In this document: positions 1 through 10,600 of the stretch, in pieces
How positions within the stretch are numbered: the stretch's first letter is position 1
Layout: each line of letters begins with the position of its first letter
NCBI GenBank assembly: GCA_028583415.1
Contig: CM053275.1
Span: 10,417,208 to 10,481,207 of the forward strand
Direction: 5' to 3'
DNA length: 64,000 nucleotides
DNA from: Protea cynaroides
Lineage: Eukaryota > Streptophyta > Magnoliopsida > Proteales > Proteaceae
Notes under the pieces: model-generated
What the model saw: the letters and a program-made list of their open reading frames with translations, nothing else
Database searches by the model: none
What the model was told of the DNA's origin: nothing
Made by a program: the position numbers and the translations under genes

Positions 1-860
1 GTTTTGGGACCAAATGATAAATGGGATGCGACTGTTCTAGGATGGATTTTCAAGGGGTCCATAATCCATAGAGACCAATGAGGAACCGGTAGGGGATTAG
101 AACTGTCTGAAAACCTGAAGTATAAATAACATCTTTCTTCCTTTTTATGCCTTTCCTAAGGAACTTAGATCATCCATCGGAATTTCCTTTCTTCTTCCCT
201 TTGTAAGTAGTCTTCCATCTGACTTTCTTTTCTTCCCCCATCTTGTGAAAGTTAGGGTAGTTGAGTTTTCTTTTTGGTCCTTAATTCTTCTCACGTAGTA
301 CATTAGTTGGAGATCTGAATTTGGAGTCGGAAATTTGGTAAGCAGTGAAGTCGGAGATCTAAATGAGTCTGAATTAAGAGATCTGGATGATTCGTGACCA
401 GAGAAATCAGAGATCTGTAGATCAGAATCTATAATAAATGATTTCAATCTGAAGATGGGGATCTACAAGAAGGTTGTGATTCTGTAAGCAAATCCATGAG
501 CAGAGGATCAATCTTTGTAGGAGGAACCTTGTAGAATGCATTTATCGCGTGAGTGGATCACCAAGTTATTTATAAGGGTTTCATGAGATCTTGGTTCTAC
601 AATCGTAATGGATCATAAATTTTGCAGTCATGAATTCCAAGTGGAGATTTGAAAGTTTCTATAGATCTTGCTTCTATACTTAGGAAATTTGGTCTATTTG
701 AGTGAGTGCCCATGACCATTGAGGAACAAGAATTGGAACTGGATATATGGGACTGGATCCTAATTTTCGAACTGTTTAGTAAATGGGACAATTATGGGAA
801 TGGCCCTTGGGACCGGAACTGGTAAAAGAACTGTCCCAATTACTCGGAACCACCCCATTT
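1..860. other. intergenic stretch, no gene recognised
   Basis: No convincing coding exon was seen on either strand. The stretch has several AGATCT/GAGATC words at 310-430 and short GGGACC/GGAACC-type words near its two ends (1-120 and 780-850). These could be the worn ends of a DNA transposon, but I could not pair them into a clean terminal inverted repeat. Confidence 0.4.
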
Positions 861-879
861 GACAACCTTAATTTGGCTC

Positions 880-1335
880 CTCTCTCGATCATCTAGATCA
901 CACCCTCTTCCATCTTCTACTTGAAAATCTATTTGGAATTTGGATCTTCTGCCCAAAATTAAGTCCTTTTGGAAGGCCTGCCATGACACATTGGCTGTTA
1001 AATTCAACTTAGTTGAGGGGAATGTGATCCCTGACCCATCTTGCCCATGTTGCAATGATCTTGTTGAATCTGTTTCTCATGCTCTTCTATCTTGTCACTA
1101 TGCTAAGTTGGCTTGATTTGGATTCCTATTCTGTTTTTGCCTCTCTGAATCTTTTTACAATGATCTTTTGCTGAGTGGGTTAAGTCTCGAAAGCTGGCTC
1201 AATTTAACACTATTCTCTCATGGGAAATCTGGCGCGCAAGAGTGTTATTAACAAGCGGGGAGAGGATCTGGAAAAATCAACAGATGCATCCATATTCCAT
1301 ATAGGGGTTAACACATGTCAAGAAGAAACCATACG
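880..1335 (+). pseudogene. LINE ORF2 relic: zf-RVT zinc-finger region
   Basis: On the + strand, from the tryptophan codon at 934, one frame reads as the zinc-binding region found after the reverse transcriptase of plant L1 LINEs. It has a WxLDLLPKIKSFxWKACHD-like stretch, then a C-P-C-C-N-D block, then H-A-L-L-S-C-H, giving the expected Cys/His spacing. An in-frame TGA follows at about 1115. Near 1215 a further piece resembles the usual 'LWEIWRARN' segment that precedes RNase H in these elements. No reverse transcriptase or RNase H is attached, so this is a small decayed fragment. It runs up to the 3' end of the broken PPR gene on the opposite strand. I am fairly confident of the family. The limits are approximate. 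Confidence 0.6.
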
Positions 1336-2433
1336 TGAAGTGTAATTACTCTCCACCAACGGGGAGTGGATTCCGGCCTCGGACTTTTCTGCTTTTGCTT
1401 CTTTGAAAAAAATTAAGATATTTAATACATGAATAACATGCAAATAACAAGCGGATTAGCTGCAGTGCCTGGTCCTGCTTCTCTCCGGCAGAACAAATTA
1501 CAGAGTTATCACCATCCACAAGGCTCCACCCTGGTATCTTCTTCAAGGCTCCATCTTTCATCACCTTTCTTAGCTTAATAACATCTTCCCACTTACCTGC
1601 TTCTGCATACATATTAGATAAAACAACATAAACCCCATGATTGTTAGGCTCCAGTTCAAGAATCTCCCTCGCCACCCTCTCAGCAATCTCAATGTTCCCA
1701 TAATTCTTACAGGCTCCTAACAGAGCACCCAAAACAACCACATCAGGTTTCCACACCATCCCTTTTATCGACTCCTCAGCTTCAAGTAATCTTCCACCCT
1801 GTCCAAGAAGATCAACCATGCAACTATAATGCTCAATCCTGGGTTCAATCCCATATTCTCTCTTCATGGAATAGAAAAAATCGAGACCGACATCAATTAG
1901 ACCAGCATGGCAACAAGCAGATAAATCTCCCACAAAGGTAATGTCATTGGGAACAATTTCTTCTCTCTTCAACTCATGGAAGAGGTCCAGAGCTCCTTGA
2001 GCATGTCCATCAACAGCTAACCCACATATCATGGCATTCCAAGCAGCAGTATTTTTCTCAGGCATCTCATCAAACAATCTCCGAGCCATCAGAATTGCTC
2101 CATTCTTGGCATACATGTGTACCAATGCCGTGCCAAGGATCACCCCCATTTCCATCCCTTTGGCTTTTATAAAGAAATGAATCCCTTCTCCCAAATCCAG
2201 AGAACCTGATCTAGCACAGGCAGATAATACAGAAGCCAGAGTAGCACCATTGGGTTCAATTCCTTCTAAGATCATTTGGTCAAACAGGGTCAACGCCTCA
2301 TTGGTGCAAAAATTTTGTGCATACCCACTAACCATGGTAGTCCAAACTATCAAATTTCTCTCAGGAGTTTCTTCAAACAACTGCCGGACATCATTGATAT
2401 TAGATGATATTGTATAACACCTCATCAAGCCGT

Positions 2434-2438
2434 TAACT
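2434..2438. repeat. target-site duplication, left copy (TAACT)
   Basis: Five bases identical to 3546-3550 directly flank the TG...CA element. Removing the element and one copy rejoins the PPR reading frame, which independently supports the boundary. Confidence 0.85.
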
Positions 2439-3545
2439 TGATGCAGCGGCGGACCGACAAACTGAGATGGGCACCGACAAACTGAGATGGGCATGGATTA
2501 AAATCTTTGTTAAATTTAATTTTGATTCTAATATTTGTAATCTTTTATTTTTGAAAATTTAGATAGAATGTTTAAGTAATATCTAATTAAGTAGATTATG
2601 GTAGGTATGTTGTTATTTATTTGCTTATGATTTCATCTTTACTTACTTGTTTTATTTTATTTAGTTTAGTAAAGTATTTCTTTTGAGAAGGAGAATGAAA
2701 GAATGAGTAGAGTTATTGTGGTTGTGTGCCTGTGGGCAAGAAGTATTGGTGTGCACTTTCTCCCTCTCTCCCCTTCATTTCTGCGAACCAGAACAGACCC
2801 ACTCCCATGGTCTGTTCCCCTCCCTCCTTTCTTATTTCTCTTTCCTTCTTTTCAATCTGTCCCCTGTTCTGGCGACAATCCCAACCCAACCAGAAAGTCT
2901 CCCATCTCCCTCATCCCTCCCTCTTTTCCCTTGAAACTCTGGGTGTAACTTTCCCTCTCATCAACGATCCTAACCCTAGGACCTTACCTGCTGAAACCCC
3001 TTAAGTTGAGAGAGCCCAAGCTTCAACACTGCTGAGCCTCCAACTAAGGCCTGGCAGTACTTGCAGACTTGATTTGTTCCATATGGGATTTCACCCTAGC
3101 TGCTTATGGTGATTCATTAATAGTCCTTCCAGTTTGTGACCATCCTTTCAAATTTCAGGTCGATTGGAGACCTATCGGCAAAGTTCTCCTCCTTCGAATC
3201 AAATCAGTCTTCTGCCACTGGGTTTCAGCCTAAGCTTGAAGACAACCTTTCTCTCTCCCAACATCATTCCTCTTATTACCTCTTTTCTTATTTTATATTT
3301 GTCTCTTAGTTTATATTCTCAAGTTTAGCCCCATCTCTTTAAGTCTAATTCCTCCCGTGTCCTAAGGTATTGTTTGGTTTTTTAAACTATTGCCAACTTT
3401 TGATTATTTGTAGAATTACCATTACTTGTTGAGTTTTTGAGTTATTTACAATTCTGTTATTATATCATTGTTTGAATTGATTATTGTTTTGGGTGGGCCT
3501 TCTAGCGGATCTAATGAGGGTTTTCTGAACCCAGATCCTGCTTCA
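2439..3545. mobile_element. solo LTR inserted in the PPR gene
   Basis: The element begins TGATGCAG and ends CTGCTTCA, so it has the canonical TG...CA ends in an imperfect short inverted repeat. It is flanked by a perfect 5-bp target duplication, TAACT, at 2434-2438 and 3546-3550. It is 1107 bp long and holds no gag or pol coding. An imperfect direct repeat of CCGACAAACTGAGATGGGCA lies just inside the left end (2453-2491), and a C/T-rich segment lies at 2760-2930. These are the marks of a solo LTR left after recombination between the two LTRs of a Ty1/copia or Ty3/gypsy element. Short frames inside it on + are not genes. Confidence 0.85.
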
Positions 3546-3550
3546 TAACT
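3546..3550. repeat. target-site duplication, right copy (TAACT)
   Basis: This is the right-hand partner of 2434-2438. It lies immediately after the terminal CA of the solo LTR. Confidence 0.85.
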
Positions 3551-4430
3551 ACATAGACATCAATATCCAGTCCAAATCTAATAACGTGGGCATGGATTTG
3601 TTTACCTGAAAACAGTGAGTTACAGTTAGTACAAGCCTTGAGGACAAACGGGAAGGTGTGCTTACCAGGTACAACTTCCAGTTTTCTCATCCTGACATGA
3701 AGCAAAATAGCTTGGAAAGGATTAGGGCTATCAGCTATGGCTCTGATTAAGGTGTTCCACATAAAAGAATTGGGATCAATGGTGTTGTGGAAGAGCTTTA
3801 GAGCATAATTAAGATTGTCCAAAGGGGAGAGCAGAAAAAGAGATTATTCGACCAGCGGCGTAATTATCGTGGATGCGAGCAGAGACGATCCACTGAGCAT
3901 GGATGTTTGAGTTGATCCTTGGATGTGCATTTGTCTGCAAGGAATGAGAGCTGCGGCGGTTTCGTTGGTCTCTGTTGGGAGTGAAAGCTGCGGAGAGAGT
4001 GCTTCAGGTTGAAGAAGAGGCTTGATTTTTGCAGGAACATGTGGGATGGAGGATTGCTGAATGCCATGTCTATAGCACCTTTCAAACACCCATCTTTTTA
4101 CTATGCCTATTTTACATAGTTGATGCTGCAATCAAAAAGTTTGTTACATGATATATAATCAAGTATTTAAAATCTCTTAATACGGTCAAGGGTCATTGTG
4201 ATTGGCGCCATCACATCCTATCCCAGGATGTTGCTATTTTTAGTAGGTGTATTTGCAAACCTCCATGAATGTAAGTGTCTCTTCTCAAACATACAAGCAC
4301 CTATCAAACAAAGGAAAAAAAAAAAAAAAAGACAGAAGATTACAAAGTTGGGTTAAGCATATCTCTACCATCCTAATTTTCTCAAAACCAACATCTGTAA
4401 ACGAAATTTAAGAGAACAAAGTGAATGCAC

Positions 4431-5158
4431 CTACAGTGTCCTCTATTGGTATTGATTTGTCCACTCGGTGCTGATAATACAGATCAATGTAGTCCACATC
4501 AAGGCGCGTAAGGCTAGCTTCACAGCATTCACGTACGTATTCAGGGGAACCATTAATTTCCATTTCACCATCTTCAAACCTTCTTACACCAAACATGGTT
4601 GTTAATTGAACTTTTTCTCGGGGAAGCTGTCTCAATGCCTGCAAACAATGAAACAGATATATTCTCTATTATTGATTTCCTACAAGACAAACATATCCTG
4701 GTATATACCTTTAGTTCTTATAGAATCCAAAACAGCTCCTCCATCTGCTTTAACATGCAGCAAATAAATAAAGTGTAATATTGCAGTCAGTTTGGTTCTC
4801 AGTCTTATGCTTAACTGTAAAGCATTCCAAATAGTGAATTTGCTTACTTTGAAATTTTCATGTAAGGGGGAAAAAGAGGAAAAAGAGAGAATACTTCTTT
4901 CATGTAATTTAAGCAAGGCAAAGAGAATATGAATGATCATTTACATAAAGTATTAATCCCTCTCTTCTTTTTCATTATAACATCTAGTCCCCTTATTTCC
5001 TGTCTATTTTTTCTTCTTCACTTTTGTCTTCAATATTGCATTAAATGGTACCTTCCCCACCATGATCTCATTGTCATGCTTACTTGCTTAGCTCCATACA
5101 AGTCTGATGTATCAAAAAATGTGACTCCCTTATGAAAAGCATCAATGATTATTGTGGT
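4431..5158 (-). pseudogene. truncated aldo-keto reductase (AKR) fragment
   Basis: Two minus-strand pieces belong to the plant AKR family related to perakine reductase and 'auxin-induced' IN2-2/PCNT115 proteins, NADPH-dependent carbonyl reductases with a TIM-barrel fold. The piece at about 5158-5087 reads HKGVTFFDTSDLYG, which carries the catalytic Asp and Tyr region. The exon at 4638-4431 starts after a CAG acceptor, ends before a GTGCA donor and reads ALRQLPREKVQL...NGSPEYVRECCEASLTRLDVDYIDLYYQHRVD. The first exon, the segment between YG and ALRQ, and all later exons (the KYIGLSE region and C-terminal half) are missing. The broken PPR gene begins only about 360 bp beyond the last exon. The piece is clearly a gene remnant. 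Transcription cannot be judged from sequence. Confidence 0.8.
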
Positions 5159-5159
5159 G

Positions 5160-6889
5160 AAATTATAAATAGAGAAATTCCATGGTCTTAGTTTGAATAA
5201 GCAATGAAAGTTTACAAGTTGAAATTGTCAAACATAAAAAGCCGATTCTTCTCATTATCTATGATCTATAAGAGACATGCTAGAGCACAATATCACCAAG
5301 TCAATGATGTCATGTTCTGGAACACCTCAGTCAAAGTCCATATAAGAACAGGCAAATTTTCAAGTACTTGGCTGATTGCTGAATAGCATTCATCAGATTG
5401 CTTTGATTACGATTGAACATAACTTAGTCTAAGCTTTGCATCACTCTTAAATCAATATTTCAAGTACATATTGAGATAATTTATTTATTATCTATGCATA
5501 TATATCTTCTTAAATGCGACTTGCCACCAAAAAAGATGAATTAATATGATATAACTTGGGAGCTTAACAACATTGTTGACTCTCTTTCCAAGTAAGTCCT
5601 ATTGGCTATCATACACTCTGTGGTTGTCTGATCTTTGTATCTCTCAATTTGTGAGATTTTTCACATATGAATAAATATTTTCCTTCCAATTAAAAAATAA
5701 GTTGTTACTTTATTTGATTGCCTCTTGTTTTATTTTAAAAAATAATTTGAAACTAATTTATCTTTTTATCATTAAGTATCACTATCTTATACACTCTTTA
5801 TATACATGTGAAAAGACCTATTTTATCCACATTGAAAAAAAAATGTGTTATATTAAACCGTCCTATATAAAAAGGGGAAAAAAAGGGAGAAAGATTACAA
5901 CTTGATTCTCACAACCTTTATTACAACAAGATTTTTTATTATTATAATCAAAGAGATGATCTTAGAAAATTGTAACTTCCTCTTTTGCTAATATTAGTAA
6001 AAGTTATTTTAAGTCAAGATAAAAAAAAAGGATTTTCAAAAATAATTTGATGGTTGAAATCACAGATTAGAGAATTAGAGAGTGAACATACGGCATCGAG
6101 GCCTCTATTTGATCCATAGCTCTATTGGATATTTGGATACATGTATAGTTGATCCTGGTTTGGTTCAGTAACTGTTCAATCGCTGACCTAAATACATAAA
6201 ATGGGTGCTTTATAAATTGCTTCGGCACAAAATAAGTTCAAAATTTTCAAAAAAGGCTTATGGGTCCTTTTACTTTAATTTAGACTGTCCTTTTCTTCTT
6301 CTTTTTTTTTTTTTTTTGTGTGTGTGTACTTGTGTTTTACACAATAGATTTAAAATACATATCGCTTGGATCTAAGGATTGGAATTTAGTCAAACTGTCG
6401 GGGGAAAATGTGATGGATAAAATCTGGACTATTCGATGGCCATCAAGAGAGATATAATAGGGGCTATGCGCATGGCTCCATTGTGTGTTAATATGATCTA
6501 GGCCATTCAATAGTGATCAAGAGAGACACACCAGGGTCGTGCACATATTTTTCATCAAGATGGTCCATATAGGCACCAGATAAATCTAAAGATCTTGCTC
6601 AATCGGATTGTGGCGATCCAATTCTTCCTTAAGCATAATATAGGGAGGATTTGATGACATTAAATGTGACAAACGCGCATTAATGACACCATGATAAATG
6701 TTCATAAATGCAAATAGAGACTATTAAATGTATTTTATGTTGAAAAGATCTACCACATCACCTGGTCAAGGAGCATGTGATGGATGAAATCTGGACATAT
6801 TTGAGAAGCGGAAAATGGTGGCCATTCACATTAAATCGCCCAAGTGACATGGACATAGGGAGTCGAAAAATAAAGATCCATAGTTTCAC
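5160..6889. other. intergenic, AT-rich, no gene
   Basis: No coding exon was recognised. A phrase resembling ATGTGATGGATRAAATCTGGAC occurs at about 6408-6430 and again at 6774-6796 in direct orientation. This suggests an old duplicated repeat or a decayed transposon between them. Confidence 0.35.
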
Positions 6890-6906
6890 TCTCACAAAGT
6901 ATTCTT
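6890..6906. repeat. SINE target-site duplication, left copy
   Basis: TCTCACAAAGTATTCTT matches 7001-7017 with one A/G difference and brackets the tRNA-like element exactly. Confidence 0.7.
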
Positions 6907-7000
6907 TTTTTTGGATAGGTAGTGGCCCCAAGAAGAATAGAACTCACGCCCTCTTTTTTGAGGTGTTGGTCTTTTACCAATGAGCTGTCCCCCTTGGGGT
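6907..7000 (-). mobile_element. tRNA-derived SINE with target duplications
   Basis: Read on the minus strand, the segment starts ACCCCAAGGGGGACAGCTCA and contains AGCTCATTGGTAAAAGA. This closely resembles the tRNA 5' half and pol III box A (TAGCTCAGTTGGTAGAGC type). A degenerate box B (GAGTTCTATTC) follows about 40 bases later, and the element ends in an A-tail, seen as a T-run at the left edge. Both sides carry near-identical 17-bp repeats, TCTCACAAAGTATTCTT (6890-6906) and TCTCACAAGGTATTCTT (7001-7017), which differ by one base. The short tail and length of about 94 bp fit an Au-like or other small plant SINE. Confidence 0.75.
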
Positions 7001-7017
7001 TCTCACAAGGTATTCTT
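7001..7017. repeat. SINE target-site duplication, right copy
   Basis: TCTCACAAGGTATTCTT is the right-hand partner of 6890-6906, next to the tRNA-like head of the element. Confidence 0.7.
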
Positions 7018-7622
7018 ACTCTATCAAATTTCCTCTAGAATTCTCTGTTCTACCTCTATGAGTTCACACTCGCCTGCAATTTATACTTTGTCTATTTTAT
7101 CTTGTTATCACGATGAACGGGAAGGGGAAGATCTTGCAGAATTCATATACCTTAGTCCCTTCTCTTTAAGGAACTTGAGTTTTTTTATCTTTGAATTCCA
7201 TTCTAATTGTTCTTGATCTGTAGATACGTGATAGCATCTTGTGCATCGAACAGAATCCAGCAACAACACAAACCATTACATAATTACCGACAAGACCATG
7301 ATAGATTATAGAGTCAACAATGTTGTTTATAAAAATAAATAAAATATTCAACGATCGAAAAATGGTTTTAGATGAATTATATCATCGAGGACCATAATAA
7401 ACTGGCCAAACAGTCCTTTATTTTTTTATTTTTGGTAAATATCGCAAGGGGTACGGAATACACTCAATTTTGGTATATAGGGAAGCTGAACCGAACTGAA
7501 GACACAAAACGGTGGCATATTGCGGTAAGTGGCTTATCCCCGATCTGTATCTCTCATTCTTTCTCCGGAGCTCAAGGAACTACGAAGAAGAAAAGCGTAA
7601 AACGAGATTGAACGTGGAATCA

Positions 7623-10600
7623 ATGGGGAGGAGGAGGAGATTGGAATATGCAAAGATCTTTATAGTTCTAAGCCTTGTCCTCAGTTTCGTTCGCAATCTA
7701 TCCGCTCTTTCGATTACGGTAAACGAATTGGAATGTGTGTACGAATACGTACTCTATGAAGGCGACAGTGTTTCTGGAAACTTTGTTGTTGTTGATCACG
7801 ACATTTTCTGGAGTTCAGATCACCCCGGCATCGATTTGACTGTAAGAATTTTGCATATCCATTTCTCATTTAACCTGTTGCCTCCCTAGGTTTTTAATTA
7901 GAACGAGTTATTGGATTGGTTTTTGTTTGATGCCGCTATGTAACTTGCTCTTAGGGCTTCTGTTCTCTACTTTCCGTTATATTTTTATCTGAGGGTGGAA
8001 AACTTTTTTTGTGTTAGATTGGTATTCTTTTTAAATGTGTTATATTGACAAAATCCGAATCAAATGAACCTTCACTCCCCTACCCCGCAACCCTTTTGGA
8101 GAGGCAATTATGATTTTTTGTTCTTACGGCTAGGTCCCAGGGAGTTTTGAGCCCTTGGTTAGGTACTCTCGATTGATGCCTGTAATACAATTTAAGCAAG
8201 TTCAAGAATTATTATGCGAACAATGAACTGTTCCATTGGAAGCAGTCTGCAAAAATATGTTCGAAGTTCTGTGAGGGTATTTTTCTCTTATAGGCAAGAT
8301 TGACACGTAATACCCGAGCTTGTTACTTCGTGAACGCCTGCTCCTATTGTAGTGTCCGCCTGTTTATAGAACTCAAATTCTTCTGCAAACTTATTTGAAC
8401 TTGTAGTATGGGAACTCTTTCCTTTAGCTGCGTACGTTTCATAACTCCACTGCCTTGTGATAAACTGATATTCCAGATGTGAAGCTGTTTTCCCTTCCTC
8501 TTGACATTTATCCAGCCGTTGGTTGTCGTAATTACCCACTAGTCATTTTTGTATTTGATGGCAAGATAGGGTTACATCTCAATTTATGCCCAAACTTTAC
8601 TAGGGTAGGATCTTTCAACCAGCCCAATTCAAATATAATACTTTAATAACAAGTAAGAATGATTGAATTTGACAAATAATTACTCTACTTCAAATCTATC
8701 CAATAGAATGTTTCGAACCTTGAATACAATGATCCATAGGATATGAGAAACAATATTCCAGAAGATGAACTTAATCCAACAGGCGAGATCGAAACCAATC
8801 TTATCCGTAGATCTCAAACATGTATTTTAGCAAAACCAGAACTATAGAATTATAGAAAAAACTCACTTATCTTGAGATCCAACCGTTAGAAATGGCTTCA
8901 AATTTGGAGGGAAAGGGCTTTAGAATATGCATGATAACATATCTAAATTTGAGAGTCATCCGACCACTACAGAAGAAACCAAAAGATCTCGAAAATTGAC
9001 TATCTTGTTGACTCCCCCCAAAGAGAGATCAGATTGAGAAAACCCGATTGTATCTTCTTTCCAGATGTGTTGTAAGTCTCAGAAACAGTAGTAAAAATGT
9101 CGCAACAAGGTGGAGAAGAAGTGTAACTCAATAGCAAGAACAATTTAGAAAACAGAAGCAAAAGTGTGTGGTTGAGTCTCACAACCATGGGAGACTCAAC
9201 CAAAATTTTGAAAAGAAAAAAAAAATTTGGTTACTTAAGTCTACCGTCCTTCCCATCTTTCTTCTTATTTATAATTCTCATAAAAGATTACAATAAAAGA
9301 TAATAGAATGTCCAAAACTGAGAGTAAACAAAACAAGGAAAGTTAACTCCCTTTAGGACTCTCCTAACTTAAACTAAGACAAGAATTAAAATGAAACTTT
9401 CCTTCATAAGATTAGGAAAGTTTCCAACAAACCAAATATTTAAGAAACTAAGTTTAAGATAACTAAACCAAATATTAGGAGACTAAATAACGTACTAAAA
9501 TAGGAAAGAAATCTGTTGGCACTGTTCACGTGAATAGTACCACATGAACAGTATTCAGCTAGTGGTTTGGCCTTTGGACTGGTCCAACGGACCAATTCCA
9601 ACTGGTTCTTTGGGCTGGTCCATTACCGACTTGAGTTTGAGCCTTGGACCTTCTTCGACTGCATCAGTATTCCTTCCTGGATGTGTGTCTCAGTTATTTG
9701 GCTCACTTTATTCATTACGTGATAGTGTTTCTGAAGCCTTTGACTGTAGCTATGGAAACCTTACCATGCTGTCTGACTTTTGGGATGTAGAGGCCTTTTT
9801 ACTAAGCTGACAAATTAATGGGGGTGGTACACTGCCTTATGTTAGCATTGAGATTAGGAGACAATGTTTTTTCGGGAATTTTTACGTTTTCCTTATCAGT
9901 GTGGATTTCTAAGGTTATATATGATCAGACACTCGATTTTTATCATCTTCTGTTGGTCTCAAGATGGTAGTCTATTATTATTACCGTAGACATCACTTCT
10001 TAATAATTTTGGGACAATGGTAATACTTGAGAATAAAATGATTGTTGTAGCTCAGCTAAGCATTTTATTCTGTATCTAAACCTGAAGAAACATCTCCTGT
10101 TTATTACCATATTTGGGTCCAAGTTGGGTCCTTTTTGTTTTGTAGGTTCTTGTTATATGTTCAACCTTATTGTCGAGCTTCAAGTTTGGTTAATTAGAAG
10201 ATTATCGGCCTTTTAGTTCCATAAACTTTGACATGCATTTCTTGCAATATTGTGCGAGACAATCATTGACTTTTTTTCCCCCTTGACAAGCACCTTCATT
10301 GAACTTATTTCGGCTGCCTATTCTTAAAAACAATGGAACTCCAATGTTTGGGTCGATAAATTAGGAATAGGTCGTTAACATTGTTTGAAATTTCGATCTA
10401 AATGTTGAAAGTTTGGAAAAATATATTTTTTGGGGTTTCGATGAGGGTCGAAATGAAATGACTAGGGAAATTTACATGTCAAAATTTATGAAATTTGATC
10501 AAAATATTTTGGTTTCGTCATGAATCGAATCTCACCAAAACCAAAATATTAAACCATGGTCATTAAGAAATGATCCTCATCTTGGGATTATATGTGGGAA

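Larger units (their letters stand above)
1346..4067 (-). pseudogene. PLS-class PPR gene, split by a solo LTR and frameshifted
   Basis: PPR proteins of this class bind organellar RNA and usually act in C-to-U editing. On the minus strand a start codon at 4067 opens a basic, Ser-rich presequence (MAFSNPPSH...) typical of mitochondrial or plastid import. It is followed by a family-typical 'LADKCTSKDQLK' leader. PPR motifs follow at 3822-3546 (NYALKLFHN, NSFMWNTLIRA, HTFPFVLKAC, GKQIHAHVIRFG) and resume at 2438-1346 (DVRQLFEETPERN, WTTMVSGYAQN, TLASVLSAC, WNAMICGLAVDG, EHYSCMVDLLG). The end is an E motif (KKIPGWSLVDG). The frame breaks twice, near 3905 and near 3823, and a 1107-bp LTR lies between 2439 and 3545. 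Across the insertion the reading resumes exactly when one target duplication copy is removed. PPR genes of this class are normally intronless, so an intron is unlikely. No DYW domain is seen, so it is probably E-type. A non-functional relic is the best reading. Confidence 0.85.

Noticed and set aside
1..850. Possible DNA transposon with GGGACC/GGAACC ends
   Set aside because: The end words could not be paired into a consistent inverted repeat.
840..1055. 71-aa minus-strand frame
   Set aside because: It is the antisense shadow of the + strand LINE zinc-finger relic.
2703..3004. Overlapping + strand frames of 72-92 aa
   Set aside because: They lie inside the solo LTR, are driven by C/T-rich composition and match no protein.
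8288..8539. 83-aa minus-strand frame in p24 intron
   Set aside because: No recognisable motif, lies within an intron and just outside the solo LTR. Likely chance.
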